A stretch of 64,000 bases of DNA from Polaribacter sp. SA4-10 (GCF_002163835.1 NZ_CP019331.1:806001-870000), one strand, 5' to 3'; shown: positions 1 to 8,801, numbered from the stretch's first letter. The notes: generated by a model from the letters alone, not told the origin. Program-made: numbers and translations.

Positions 1-25
1 CTGGAGTGTATTCTGTCTTATCGTG

Positions 26-33
26 CAAATATA
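26..33 (-). promoter_or_regulatory. Candidate -7 promoter element pointing out of the window
   Basis: Read on the minus strand this is TATATTTG, an exact match to the Bacteroidota sigma-ABfr -7 consensus TAnnTTTG. It points leftwards and would serve a gene beyond the left edge, divergent from the TetR operon. No good -33 TTG is seen, so the call rests on the -7 match and its position. Confidence 0.4.
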
Positions 34-101
34 CTATTTATTAGGGAATTATTATTAAAATGTTTTCGTATTGATGTTAAAATTATATTAAAAAAAGTAA
101 A

Positions 102-120
102 ACTATTATACATTAATAGT
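102..120. promoter_or_regulatory. Candidate TetR operator (inverted repeat)
   Basis: The sequence is a perfect inverted repeat, ACTATTA-N5-TAATAGT, just upstream of the -7 element of the tetR gene and inside the expected promoter. TetR-family repressors usually bind such palindromes in their own promoter. Seven-base arms arise by chance in AT-rich DNA, so position rather than length is the main support. Confidence 0.4.
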
Positions 121-128
121 AATACTAT

Positions 129-136
129 TATATTTG
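129..136 (+). promoter_or_regulatory. Candidate -7 promoter element of the TetR/ABC operon
   Basis: TATATTTG matches TAnnTTTG exactly and lies 18 bases before the ATG at 154. Since the four following genes are closely spaced on the same strand, it probably drives the whole exporter operon. Confidence 0.5.
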
Positions 137-153
137 CAGTAAATAAAACAAAT

Positions 154-825
154 ATGAAGAATTTATTATCTGTATTAAAAATCTCTGTATCAGATAAAAT
201 TTTTATCAAAGATCCAGAAACCTCTAAATTAGGAAAAAGGATAATAGAGGATAGTATTTTATTAATTAATGAAATTGGATTCGAAAACTTTACATTTAAA
301 AAATTAGGTCTCAAAATTAGTTCTAATGAAAGTTCTATTTATAGATATTTTGAAAGTAAACATAAACTACTACTCTACTTATCTTCATGGTATTGGGCTT
401 GGATAGAATATCAATTAGTTATAGAAACATATAGTATTTTAGATGTAAATGAAAAATTAGAAAGAGCAATAACAGTGGTTACTAGAACGGTAGAAGAAGA
501 CAGTAATTTTTCACATATCAATGAAACCATCTTATATAGAATTATTGTAAATGAAAGCTCAAAATCTTTTTTAACAAAAGAAGTTGACATAGAAAATAAA
601 GAAGGATACTTTGAAGTATACAAAAGAATAATATGTAGAGTTAGTGATATGATTTTAAGTGTTGATAAAGAATATTCTTTTGCCTTAAGTTTAGCAAGTA
701 CCGTTATTGAAGGTGCATTACACCAGCATTATTTAAGAGAACACTTTCCATTAATTAGTAACTGTAAAACAGAACAAGCACCTACCAATTTTTTTATTCA
801 AATAGTTAAAAGCACGCTCAAATAA
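154..825 (+). CDS. TetR/AcrR family transcriptional regulator
   Basis: This 223-aa protein has a TetR-type N-terminal DNA-binding domain. Residues 27-75 contain the pattern 'RIIEDSILLINEIGFENFT' followed by 'SNESSIYRYFESKHKLL', where the Y-R-Y-F-x-S-K core is typical of the TetR recognition helix and the helix after it. The C-terminal two thirds are helical and ligand-binding in this family, but the ligand cannot be read. The stop is two bases before the ATG of the ABC gene, so it is the first gene of the exporter operon and is probably its local repressor, perhaps through the palindrome at 102-120. About 25 residues precede the usual TetR start, so a later start is possible. The family call is firm; the target is inferred. 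Confidence 0.85.
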   Translation: MKNLLSVLKISVSDKIFIKDPETSKLGKRIIEDSILLINEIGFENFTFKKLGLKISSNESSIYRYFESKHKLLLYLSSWYWAWIEYQLVIETYSILDVNEKLERAITVVTRTVEEDSNFSHINETILYRIIVNESSKSFLTKEVDIENKEGYFEVYKRIICRVSDMILSVDKEYSFALSLASTVIEGALHQHYLREHFPLISNCKTEQAPTNFFIQIVKSTLK

Positions 826-827
826 AT

Positions 828-2492
828 ATGGAAAACAAACAATTAACTCCATGGCAAAGATTTGTTGGTTTATTAAAATTAGAGAAAAAAGATATTTTTC
901 AAATATTCTATTATGCAATTTTTGGAGGTATCGTAGCACTTTCACTACCATTAGGTATACAAGCAATTATTAATTTAATACAAGGTGCTCAAATTTCTAC
1001 TTCTTGGGTAGTATTGGTAATTATAGTAACTATAGGGGTCATTTTTTCTGGAGCATTGCAATTAATGCAATTAAGAATCATAGAAACGATTCAGCAAAGA
1101 ATTTTCACAAGAGCTTCTTTTGAATTAAGTTATCGATTTCCGAAGATAAAAATGACTGAATTAAGAAATTATTATCCTCCAGAATTAGCAAATAGGTTCT
1201 TTGATACCTTAACAATTCAGAAAGGATTATCAAAAATATTAATTGATGTACCAACAGCATTATTGCAAATTATTTTTGCCCTGATTCTACTTTCTTTTTA
1301 CCATCCATTTTTTATCATTTTTGGTATTCTTTTATTACTTCTAATTTATATTGTTTTTAAGTTTACTGCCCAAAAAGGTTTAGAAACGAGCTTAATAGAA
1401 TCTAAAATAAAATACAAAGTTGCACATTGGATTCAGGAAGTAGCAAGAACTGTTGTAAGTTTTAAATTGTCTGGACACACCAGTTTAGCACTGCAAAAAA
1501 ATGATGATTTAGTAGAGAAATATTTAGAAGCAAGAGAAAATCATTTTAAAATACTTATTTTACAATTCACTCAAATGATTGGTTTTAAAGTGATTGTAAC
1601 AGCTAGTTTATTATTGATTGGTGGAGCTTTAGTACTAAATCAAGAAATGAATATTGGTCAGTTTGTTGCTGCAGAAATTATTATTCTTTTAGTAATTGCT
1701 TCTGTAGAAAAACTAATTATAGGTTTAGAATCTTTTTATGACGTGCTTACATCCATAGAAAAAATAGGCCAAGTAGTAGACAAAGAATTAGAGTCTCAAG
1801 AAGGTGAAAGACCTTTATTTAAGGAGGGGTTAACTGTAGAATTAGAGGAGGTTAATTATGGTGTTGAAAATAAAGAAAAACATATTATTAAAAATGTGTC
1901 TTTAACATTAAATCCTAAAAGCAGAATTTTAGTAATAGGTGAAAGTGGAGCAGGAAAATCTAGCTTATTGCGTTTAATTTCTGGTGTAATAGAACCTACT
2001 TCTGGAAATATCTATATCAATAATTTGTCATTAAAAAGTTTATATTTAAATCATTATCGATCTCAATTAGGTTTATTACTTTCTGAGGAAACTCCTTTTG
2101 AAGGAAGCATAAGAGATAACTTAGTTTTTGCGAATAAGGATATTAAAGATGAAGTTATTTATAATGCCCTGGAAATTGTTGGATTAACAAAGTTTTTAAA
2201 AGAACAACCTAATGGTTTAAACACTGTTTTGTATCCAGAAGGAAAACAGATGTCCTTTACAATTGCAAAGAAAATAATCTTAGCAAGAGCTATTATAAAA
2301 CAACCAAAAATAATGATTTTAGAAGATCCTTTAGATCAATTTAATTTGGATGAAACTATAAAAATAATTAACTATTTAACAGACCCTATAAGACCTTGGG
2401 CATTAATTGTTGTAAGTAGTAAAAAGAGTTGGAGAACTCAATGTAATCAAATAATTACCTTAGAAAAAGGTGAAATTAAAGCAACAAACTAG
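828..2492 (+). CDS. ABC exporter-like protein with degenerate nucleotide-binding domain
   Basis: A 554-aa half-transporter: an exporter-type membrane domain (about 1-320, several hydrophobic spans from residue 25 on) followed by an ATPase domain (about 335-554). Walker A is intact (GESGAGKS near residue 371). The other catalytic motifs are eroded: the LSGGQ signature is replaced by 'QMSFTI' near 474, the Walker B stretch reads ILEDP with no following catalytic Glu near 493, and the H-loop His is replaced in 'VVSSK' near 528. Related Bacteroidota proteins that I recall are also divergent here, so this may be a subfamily trait rather than a broken gene. It lies between tetR and hlyD/tolC-like genes and probably forms the inner-membrane part of a type I-like export complex. 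There is no N-terminal C39 peptidase domain. The substrate is unknown. Confidence 0.85.
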   Translation: MENKQLTPWQRFVGLLKLEKKDIFQIFYYAIFGGIVALSLPLGIQAIINLIQGAQISTSWVVLVIIVTIGVIFSGALQLMQLRIIETIQQRIFTRASFELSYRFPKIKMTELRNYYPPELANRFFDTLTIQKGLSKILIDVPTALLQIIFALILLSFYHPFFIIFGILLLLLIYIVFKFTAQKGLETSLIESKIKYKVAHWIQEVARTVVSFKLSGHTSLALQKNDDLVEKYLEARENHFKILILQFTQMIGFKVIVTASLLLIGGALVLNQEMNIGQFVAAEIIILLVIASVEKLIIGLESFYDVLTSIEKIGQVVDKELESQEGERPLFKEGLTVELEEVNYGVENKEKHIIKNVSLTLNPKSRILVIGESGAGKSSLLRLISGVIEPTSGNIYINNLSLKSLYLNHYRSQLGLLLSEETPFEGSIRDNLVFANKDIKDEVIYNALEIVGLTKFLKEQPNGLNTVLYPEGKQMSFTIAKKIILARAIIKQPKIMILEDPLDQFNLDETIKIINYLTDPIRPWALIVVSSKKSWRTQCNQIITLEKGEIKATN

Positions 2493-2497
2493 GCCCT

Positions 2498-3856
2498 ATG
2501 TTAAATATATCTAACAACCAATTGCATAAAACTGTTGATTTAAAAGAATTTAAATCTGGTAAGATAATTTTCACCAAAGAATATTACAAAGCATTTAATA
2601 AATTTCTATTCGTCTTTGCAGTACTTGGTATAATTGCACTTTTTTTACCTTGGACACAAAATATTACTGGCCAAGGTCTAGTCACAACTTTATATCCAAA
2701 TCAAAGACCACAAACAATTCAATCTCAAATTCCTGGAAGAATTGAAGAGTGGTTTGTACAGGAAGGTGATTTTGTAAAAAAAGGAGATCGTATCTTAAGA
2801 ATTTCTGAAGTAAAAAGCGAGTATTTTGATAGTAAATTAATTGAAAGAACAAGTGAACAAATTAGCGCAAAATCTTCTTCAGTAATTGCGTATAAAGGAA
2901 AAGTTGATGCCTTAAAAAGGCAAATTGTAGCGTTAAAACAAGAACAAAAATTAAAAAATGAGCAAGCAAAAAACAAATTACTACAGTCTAAATTAAAAGT
3001 AAAAAGTGATAGTATTGATTTTGAAGCTGCAAAAACAAATATATCAATAGCTAAAAGTCAATACGATAGAACCAAAACATTACAAGACGAAGGTTTAAAA
3101 GCGGTAAAAGATGTTGAAGAAAAAAGATTAAAACTTCAGTCTACTCAGGCAAAACTGATTTCACAAGAGAACAAGTTATTAATGAGTAGAAACAATATTT
3201 TAAATGCAAAATTAGAACTATCTAGAATTAACGCAACGTATACGGATAAAATATCTAAAGCTCAAAGTGAAATGTTTACTGCAAAATCTAGTGGTTTTGA
3301 TGCCAAAGCACAAGTATCTAAATTAGAAAATAGCAAAAGTAATTACAGTGTTAGAAACAGCCTGTTATATATTACTGCTCCACAAAACGGGTTTATAAAT
3401 AAAGCAATAAAAGGGGGTATTGGAGGCACGTTTAAAGCAGGTGAAGATCTAGTGGGGATAATGCCAGAAAAGTATGATTTAGCTGTTGAAACCTTTGTTA
3501 GACCTATAGATTTACCTTTATTACATATTGGTGAAAAAGTTCGTGTTCAGTTTGATGGTTGGCCTGCAATTGTATTTAGTGGTTGGCCAAATGCTTCCTA
3601 TGGTACTTATGGTGCAAAAGTTGTTGCTATAGAGAATTTTATTAGTAAAAACGGAAAATATAGAATTTTATTAGCTCCAGACAATACTGTTCACACTTGG
3701 CCAAAAGCTATTAGAGTTGGTTCTGGTGCTAGAACTATTGCACTTTTAGAAGATGTGCCAATTTGGTTTGAACTTTGGAGACAACTTAACAGCTTCCCTC
3801 CTAACTATTACCAACCAGAAAATGGTAAAAAAGGTACATCTGATAAAAAGAAATAA
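2498..3856 (+). CDS. HlyD family secretion adaptor (membrane fusion protein)
   Basis: A 452-aa periplasmic adaptor with a single N-terminal membrane span (about residues 34-52, 'FLFVFAVLGIIALFLPW'), a split biotinyl/lipoyl-like domain (first half about 75-105, second about 290-325), a long charged helical hairpin between them (about 110-270, rich in Lys, Gln and Ala) and a C-terminal beta domain. This is the standard HlyD layout. It follows the ABC gene after 5 bases and precedes the TolC-like gene by 17 bases, so the three products should build one tripartite exporter. It contains several unusual Trp-Pro pairs in the last third, of no known meaning. Family call is secure; cargo unknown. Confidence 0.9.
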   Translation: MLNISNNQLHKTVDLKEFKSGKIIFTKEYYKAFNKFLFVFAVLGIIALFLPWTQNITGQGLVTTLYPNQRPQTIQSQIPGRIEEWFVQEGDFVKKGDRILRISEVKSEYFDSKLIERTSEQISAKSSSVIAYKGKVDALKRQIVALKQEQKLKNEQAKNKLLQSKLKVKSDSIDFEAAKTNISIAKSQYDRTKTLQDEGLKAVKDVEEKRLKLQSTQAKLISQENKLLMSRNNILNAKLELSRINATYTDKISKAQSEMFTAKSSGFDAKAQVSKLENSKSNYSVRNSLLYITAPQNGFINKAIKGGIGGTFKAGEDLVGIMPEKYDLAVETFVRPIDLPLLHIGEKVRVQFDGWPAIVFSGWPNASYGTYGAKVVAIENFISKNGKYRILLAPDNTVHTWPKAIRVGSGARTIALLEDVPIWFELWRQLNSFPPNYYQPENGKKGTSDKKK

Positions 3857-3873
3857 GATCAATTCATTATAAT

Positions 3874-5274
3874 ATGAAAAAGTATATTTTAATTACATTT
3901 TTAAGTATTAGTTCAATGGGTTTTACACAAGATAAAGTGGAATCCGTAATGACTTTATCTGAATATTTAGGGTATGTTAAAAACTATCACCCTATAGTAA
4001 AACAAGCAAATCTTGTTATAAATAAAAGTGAAGCAAAGCTTTTAAAAGCAAGAGGTGCTTTTGATCCTAAAATTGAAGTAGATTTCGATAAAAAACAATT
4101 TAAAGAAAAAGAATATTATAACAAATTAAATGCTGCTTTTAAAATACCAACATATTATGGAATTGAATTTAAAGCAAATTTTGAGAATAATGAAGGTGTT
4201 TATTTAAACCCAGAGGCAAGTGTACCAACTGATGGATTGTACAGTGCTGGAGTTGCTGTTTCATTATTAAAAGGATTGCTCATAAATAAAAGAATGGCTT
4301 CTTTAAAACAGGCTAAATTTTTTATAAATCAGGCTAAAGAAGAACAACAAATTTTGGTAAATGAAATTTTGTATAACGCTTCTATCTCTTATTTTAACTG
4401 GTTAAAAACGTATAATGAAAAAAGGGTTTATCAAGAATTCTTAAAGAATGCTGAAATACGGTTTAAAGCCACAAAAAGAGCTTTTTTTGAAGGTGAAAAG
4501 CCAGCAATTGATACTACAGAAGCTAAAATAAATTTAAATACAAGAAAGTTAAATGTAGAAAAATCTAGAATAAAGTTTGTAAAATCTTCTTTAGAACTTT
4601 CTAACTTTTTATGGTTAAAAAATAATACACCTGTAGAATTACAAGACAATATCATTCCAGAAACTAAAACAGTAAATACTATTAATAGTACTTTTAAAAT
4701 TGCGCTGTTTAATACTGCTAATTTTGACATTAATAAGCACCCAAAAATAAAATCTTTAGGATTTAAAATTGAAAGTTTGACTATTGATAAAAACTTAAAA
4801 TTAAACAACTTACTTCCCAAACTAGATGTTCAGTATAATTTTTTAACTCAAAATAGGAATCAATTTAATTCTTTAAATACTCAAAATTATAAAGCAGGAA
4901 TCAACTTTAAATTACCTTTATTTTTAAGAAAAGAAAGAGGGGATTTAAAATTGGCGAAAATTAAATTAAGTGACCAGAAATTTGAAAATGAAGTTGTAAA
5001 AATTAGTATAAAAAATAAGATAAATGCCATTCAGCAAGAACTAGATTCTTACATTTTACAAAATACATTAACAGAAAATATTGTTGCAGATTATACCACG
5101 TTATTAAAAGCAGAGGATCGTAAATTTTTCTTAGGTGAAAGTTCTTTATTTTTAGTAAATTATAGAGAGGTTAAATTAATAGAAACTAGATTAAAAGCAA
5201 TCGATTTAGAAAATTCATTCCTTAAAACAAAAGCTAATTTATTTAAAACTGTAGTACTAACTATAGCAGAATAG
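3874..5274 (+). CDS. TolC-family outer membrane efflux protein
   Basis: A 466-aa protein with an N-terminal signal peptide (residues 1-18, 'ILITFLSISSMGFTQ' just before the cleavage region) and two related halves of long amphipathic helices separated by beta segments, as in TolC/OEP proteins. It is the last gene of the TetR-ABC-HlyD operon and supplies the outer-membrane channel. Its length is normal for the family. No obvious terminator follows before the convergent regulator gene at 5315. Confidence 0.88.
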   Translation: MKKYILITFLSISSMGFTQDKVESVMTLSEYLGYVKNYHPIVKQANLVINKSEAKLLKARGAFDPKIEVDFDKKQFKEKEYYNKLNAAFKIPTYYGIEFKANFENNEGVYLNPEASVPTDGLYSAGVAVSLLKGLLINKRMASLKQAKFFINQAKEEQQILVNEILYNASISYFNWLKTYNEKRVYQEFLKNAEIRFKATKRAFFEGEKPAIDTTEAKINLNTRKLNVEKSRIKFVKSSLELSNFLWLKNNTPVELQDNIIPETKTVNTINSTFKIALFNTANFDINKHPKIKSLGFKIESLTIDKNLKLNNLLPKLDVQYNFLTQNRNQFNSLNTQNYKAGINFKLPLFLRKERGDLKLAKIKLSDQKFENEVVKISIKNKINAIQQELDSYILQNTLTENIVADYTTLLKAEDRKFFLGESSLFLVNYREVKLIETRLKAIDLENSFLKTKANLFKTVVLTIAE

Positions 5275-5314
5275 TTATCGTTTTAAAGCGGATAAAATAA
5301 GCACATAAATTGAT

Positions 5315-5515
5315 TTAATCTTCTACTTCTAAAGTAAAGAACTCATTTACAGAAATTTTAAAAATTGCTGATAATTTTAACGCTAATACGGTTGAAGGCA
5401 CATATCTATTCTTTTCAATAGAATTAATAGTTTGTCTAGAAACACCAATTGCTTTTGCCAAATTTTCTTGTGTTAAGTCTAAAATAGCACGCTGAACTTT
5501 AAGTGTGTTTTTCAT
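5315..5515 (-). CDS. Small XRE-family helix-turn-helix regulator
   Basis: The 66-aa protein is almost only a Cro/C1-type helix-turn-helix: 'RAILDLTQENLAKAIGVSRQ' then 'TINSIEKNRYVPS', the typical XRE core. Such short YozG-like regulators are often coded next to a small membrane protein, as here: the start follows the stop of the upstream gene by one base, so the two are co-transcribed. Its target, likely its own operon, is inferred. Confidence 0.85.
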   Translation of the reverse strand: MKNTLKVQRAILDLTQENLAKAIGVSRQTINSIEKNRYVPSTVLALKLSAIFKISVNEFFTLEVED

Positions 5516-5516
5516 C

Positions 5517-5960
5517 TTAATTATTCATTCTCTTAAGTTTCCAAAAATACATAAGTTGCACAATTAGCATAAAAAATAATACTTGAAAATAATCAAATCC
5601 TTGTAATTTATCATCTTGATTTAACAAAGTTCCAACACCAAAATTTACCAAAGGCTGAACTAAAGAATACACAATTGCCAAAATAAAAGCCAATCTATAA
5701 GATTGTGAACGTAAACTATCTATAAGCTCGTCTTCTATTTTTTCTTTTGATACCGAGACTAGCAATAGACCTATTAATAGTATTCCGTGTAAAATTGGTC
5801 TTATCCATTCAGAATCTTCAAAATACTTTCTAGCAATCATTAAAATGAAACTTCCAATTGCAACAATATATCCTATTCTTTTATATTGATTACCCAATTG
5901 AAATTTATTCATTTTTTCTAGTTGACTTCTTTCTCTTTCACAAATAGACATTTTAGACAT
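5517..5960 (-). CDS. Small multi-pass membrane protein, function unknown
   Basis: A 147-aa protein with four hydrophobic stretches (about residues 29-45, 56-69, 88-110 and 122-140) and a charged N-terminal segment beginning MSKMSICERERSQLEK. It is translated just ahead of the XRE regulator, an arrangement common in Bacteroidota and Firmicutes where the pair acts as a regulator with a membrane partner. I do not recognise a named family with certainty (DUF2178-like is possible). A well-formed promoter sits upstream at 6005-6035. Confidence 0.7.
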   Translation of the reverse strand: MSKMSICERERSQLEKMNKFQLGNQYKRIGYIVAIGSFILMIARKYFEDSEWIRPILHGILLIGLLLVSVSKEKIEDELIDSLRSQSYRLAFILAIVYSLVQPLVNFGVGTLLNQDDKLQGFDYFQVLFFMLIVQLMYFWKLKRMNN

Positions 5961-6004
5961 GATCTTTTTATTTTACAATTAGACAAGTTTATTTTATATA
6001 ATGA

Positions 6005-6035
6005 CAAATATACTTTACATTTAGAATTTATACAA
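6005..6035 (-). promoter_or_regulatory. Bacteroidota-type promoter for the membrane protein/XRE operon
   Basis: On the minus strand this reads TTG, a 20-base spacer, then TATATTTG. Both the -33 TTG and the -7 TAnnTTTG fit the Bacteroidota consensus with normal spacing. It lies about 45 bases upstream of the start at 5960. Confidence 0.65.
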
Positions 6036-6080
6036 GTTTTTTTAGTACTTTTAATATATCAAACAATTAAACTAAATATT

Positions 6081-6515
6081 ATGACAGATAATTCTAATAA
6101 GCCAGCTACTTCTTTTTGGGTGATTGGTGTAATCGCTTTAATATGGAACTTAATGGGCGTATTAGCGTATTTAGGGCAAGCTTTTATGACAGATGAAATG
6201 AAAGCTGCTTTACCCAAAGAACAACAGCCTTTGTATGAAAATGTACCTGTTTGGGCAACAGCTGCATTTGCTTTAGCTGTTTGGGGAGGTCTTTTTGCTT
6301 GTATTTTATTATTGATGCGAAAAAAACTTGCTAAAAAATTATTCCTTGTTTCTTTAATAGGAATAGTAGTACAAATGGTTCACAACTTCTTTATTAGTGA
6401 GGCAATGGATGTTTATGGTCCTGGAGGAATGATTATGCCTTTAATGGTAGTAATACTTGGATTCTTCTTATTCTGGTATTCTAAAAAATGTGTAGATGAT
6501 GGAATTTTATCTTAA
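6081..6515 (+). CDS. Four-helix membrane protein, function unknown
   Basis: The ATG at 6081 gives a 144-aa protein starting MTDNSNKPATSF. An in-frame upstream extension overlaps the divergent gene and its promoter and is not credible. Four membrane spans are visible (about 12-33, 56-78, 87-105, 117-137). Similar proteins in Bacteroidota are sometimes labelled 'sugar transporter', which I would not rely on. It is a single gene, followed by a strong hairpin terminator. Confidence 0.72.
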   Translation: MTDNSNKPATSFWVIGVIALIWNLMGVLAYLGQAFMTDEMKAALPKEQQPLYENVPVWATAAFALAVWGGLFACILLLMRKKLAKKLFLVSLIGIVVQMVHNFFISEAMDVYGPGGMIMPLMVVILGFFLFWYSKKCVDDGILS

Positions 6516-6529
6516 TTCTTAAAAATTTA

Positions 6530-6553
6530 AAAAGCTGCAAATTGCAGCTTTTT
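6530..6553. terminator. Bidirectional intrinsic terminator
   Basis: The hairpin has arms AAAAGCTGCAA / TTGCAGCTTTT around a single base, with an A run before and a T run after. It lies between the convergent ends of the membrane protein (6515) and the MaoC gene (6555) and can serve both strands. Confidence 0.8.
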
Positions 6554-6554
6554 T

Positions 6555-7019
6555 TTATTCAAATAAGGCAGCAATAAACTCAGCTACACAAGCTGGTTTT
6601 TCTTGTCCTTTAATTTCTATATAACAGGAGAAAGTTACTTTTATTCCGTTATTTGAAAGCATTTCTATTTCTTTTACTTCAGATAGCATTCTTAATTGGC
6701 TATTTACTGGAACAGGATTTGGAAAACGAACTTTATTTAATCCATAGTTTAAACCCATTTTTACACTTTTAATAGAAAATGAATCTTCTAAAAGTTTAGA
6801 AATCATAGCAACAGACATAAATCCATGGGCAACCGTACTTTTAAACGGACTCTCCTTCTCTGCTCTTTTTTCATCAACATGAATCCATTGTTTGTCTAAA
6901 GTTGCATTTGCAAAATCATTAATCATTTCTTGAGTTACAGTATACCAATTACCAATAGGCAATTGTTTTCCTTTCATTAACTTAAATGCTGAAAAATTTT
7001 CAAATTCTAATGCTTTCAT
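6555..7019 (-). CDS. MaoC-like hotdog-fold dehydratase
   Basis: A 154-aa single-domain hotdog protein of the MaoC/R-hydratase type. The region 'DKQWIHVDEKRAEKESPFKS' followed by 'TVAHGFMSVAMISKL' carries the typical hydratase Asp/His pair (D-x-Q-x-x-H...HG). Such enzymes hydrate trans-2-enoyl-CoA or act in related acyl-CoA steps. The start at 7019 (MKALEFENF) is chosen because a longer reading would run into the TRIC gene. It is the last gene of a minus-strand cluster with the TRIC channel and helicase; no functional link is evident. Confidence 0.85.
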   Translation of the reverse strand: MKALEFENFSAFKLMKGKQLPIGNWYTVTQEMINDFANATLDKQWIHVDEKRAEKESPFKSTVAHGFMSVAMISKLLEDSFSIKSVKMGLNYGLNKVRFPNPVPVNSQLRMLSEVKEIEMLSNNGIKVTFSCYIEIKGQEKPACVAEFIAALFE

Positions 7020-7023
7020 CTTT

Positions 7024-7647
7024 TTAGTTTTTACTGAATAAATCGTCTTTAATTTTTGGTAATTGTAATTGAAATTTAATTGCAATCACCCTAATTAAAA
7101 CAATTACTGAAGCAGAAATAACAAAATTTATGGTTTCTGACAATCCAAAATAATTTAAAACTAAATAAGTAATTCCTCCTGCTAAACAAGCAGAAGCATA
7201 AATTTCCTTATGAAAAATTAATGGAACTTGATTTGTTAAAACATCTCGTAAAACGCCGCCAAAAACTGCAGAAATCATTCCCATTATTAATGAGACAAAA
7301 GGATGTAAATTAAAAGACAAGCCTTTTTGTAAACCTAATAATGTAAAAACACCTAAACCAACGGTATCAAATAAAAACATGGTTTTACTTAATGGAGCTA
7401 TTTTACTTTTAAATAAGAAAGTAAAAATCACAGCACTAAAGATAGTCCAGATATAATTTAAATCTCCAATCCAATTTATAGGATGCGCATTTATAAGAAC
7501 GTCACGTAACATTCCTCCTCCAACTGCCGTTACAAAAGCAATAATTAGTACGCCAAATAAATCAAATTTTTTATTTGAAGCTACTAAAGCTCCACTAATT
7601 GCAAAAGCAAACGTTCCAAGTATATCTAAAACGTAAATAAGATTCAT
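7024..7647 (-). CDS. TRIC-type (UPF0126) cation channel family protein
   Basis: The 207-aa membrane protein has two homologous halves of three helices each. Each half carries a Gly-rich motif plus RDV: 'TAVGGGMLRDVLINA' near residue 40 and 'SAVFGGVLRDVLTNQ' near residue 127, the mark of the UPF0126/TRIC family (E. coli YadS and YicG type). Prokaryotic TRIC proteins are monovalent-cation channels. It starts one base after the helicase stop and is followed closely by the MaoC gene, so they share a transcript. Confidence 0.9.
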   Translation of the reverse strand: MNLIYVLDILGTFAFAISGALVASNKKFDLFGVLIIAFVTAVGGGMLRDVLINAHPINWIGDLNYIWTIFSAVIFTFLFKSKIAPLSKTMFLFDTVGLGVFTLLGLQKGLSFNLHPFVSLIMGMISAVFGGVLRDVLTNQVPLIFHKEIYASACLAGGITYLVLNYFGLSETINFVISASVIVLIRVIAIKFQLQLPKIKDDLFSKN

Positions 7648-7648
7648 A

Positions 7649-8770
7649 TTAAATAGTAACTTCTGTAAATTTGATATTTAATTCTTTTTGAATTTCATGA
7701 ATTCGTTCTAATTCATAGGGTAAAATAAAAGCAAGTGAAATTCCTGTTTTTCCAGCTCTTGCTGTTCTACCACTTCTATGCGTATAGTATTCTAATTGTT
7801 CTGGTAATTGATGATGAATTACAAATTCTAATCCACGAACATCAATTCCACGAGCAGAAACATCTGTAGAAATTAAATATTGCAAACTTTCATTTTTAAA
7901 AGCACGCATAACTTTATCGCGTTCTTTTTGTTGCATATCTCCTTCTAAGGCAGCTGTAGAAAAACCTTCTTCAATTAATTGTTTTGCTAAGTTTTGAGCT
8001 CCAGCTTTTGTTCTACAGAAAATAATTCCTCTTTGAGATTGTCTTTTTTCTAGAAAAGAAATAATATGGCCTGCTTTTTCTTTAATGGTCGTTTTCGCAT
8101 AATGGTGTCTAATATTTGCATTTACCATAGCGTCTCTACTTATTTCAACTCTGGGTGCATTTGCATCCATATACGTTTTAATAATTTTCTTTATCTCTTC
8201 TGGCATTGTCGCAGAAAATAACCACGTATTTCTATCACTTTCTGTTGTGAATTTTAAGATTCTATTTAGATCTTGCTTAAAACCCATGCTTAACATTTCA
8301 TCAGCCTCATCTAAAACTACTGTTTTTACATGACTAATATCTATATCTCCACGTTCTATTAAATCTATTAATCTACCAGGAGTTGCAACCACTATATGTG
8401 TAGTTCTTTTAAGATTCCCTATTTGTCTGTCAATTTTTTCTCCTCCAAAAACGGCTTCTATAAAAATCTTATCTTCATTATATTTTGTAAACTTAAAAAG
8501 TTGCTTTTTTATTTGTTGCACCAACTCTCTAGTTGGCGATAAAATTAAAGCTTGTATATGATCTGATGTTGAATCTATATGGTGTAATATTGGCAAACCA
8601 AAAGCGGCTGTTTTACCAGTACCCGTTTGTGCTAAACCAATAAAATCGGTTTTAGAGTTTAATAAAATCGGAATTCCTTTTTCTTGAATTTCTGAAGGTG
8701 TAGAAATCCCTAATTCTTTAATCGATTTTATATATTCTTGACTTATTCCTAAAGCTGAAAATGTTGACAT
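7649..8770 (-). CDS. DEAD-box ATP-dependent RNA helicase
   Basis: A compact 373-aa helicase core with all motifs in order: Q motif (about 16-30), AQTGTGKT (Walker A), PTREL, TPGRL, DEAD ('VLDEADEMLSMGF'), SAT, 'IIFCRTK', 'STDVSARGID' and 'HRSGRTARAG'. It ends almost directly after the core, without the basic C-terminal extension of RhlE or DbpA-type proteins. It acts on structured RNA, probably in ribosome assembly or RNA turnover and cold adaptation. A -7 element (CAAAGATA on the plus strand) lies about 20 bases upstream of the start. Confidence 0.93.
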   Translation of the reverse strand: MSTFSALGISQEYIKSIKELGISTPSEIQEKGIPILLNSKTDFIGLAQTGTGKTAAFGLPILHHIDSTSDHIQALILSPTRELVQQIKKQLFKFTKYNEDKIFIEAVFGGEKIDRQIGNLKRTTHIVVATPGRLIDLIERGDIDISHVKTVVLDEADEMLSMGFKQDLNRILKFTTESDRNTWLFSATMPEEIKKIIKTYMDANAPRVEISRDAMVNANIRHHYAKTTIKEKAGHIISFLEKRQSQRGIIFCRTKAGAQNLAKQLIEEGFSTAALEGDMQQKERDKVMRAFKNESLQYLISTDVSARGIDVRGLEFVIHHQLPEQLEYYTHRSGRTARAGKTGISLAFILPYELERIHEIQKELNIKFTEVTI

Positions 8771-8790
8771 TGTATCTTACTAATTTTATG

Positions 8791-8798
8791 CAAAGATA
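8791..8798 (-). promoter_or_regulatory. Candidate -7 element of the helicase operon
   Basis: On the minus strand this reads TATCTTTG followed by CA, a frequent flavobacterial -7 form. It sits about 20 bases before the helicase ATG. No clear -33 TTG was found. Confidence 0.5.
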
Positions 8799-8801
8799 CT
8801 T

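Noticed and set aside
4431..4820. 129-codon minus-strand frame inside the TolC-like gene
   Set aside because: It is fully antisense to a clear outer-membrane efflux gene, with no domain or start signals.
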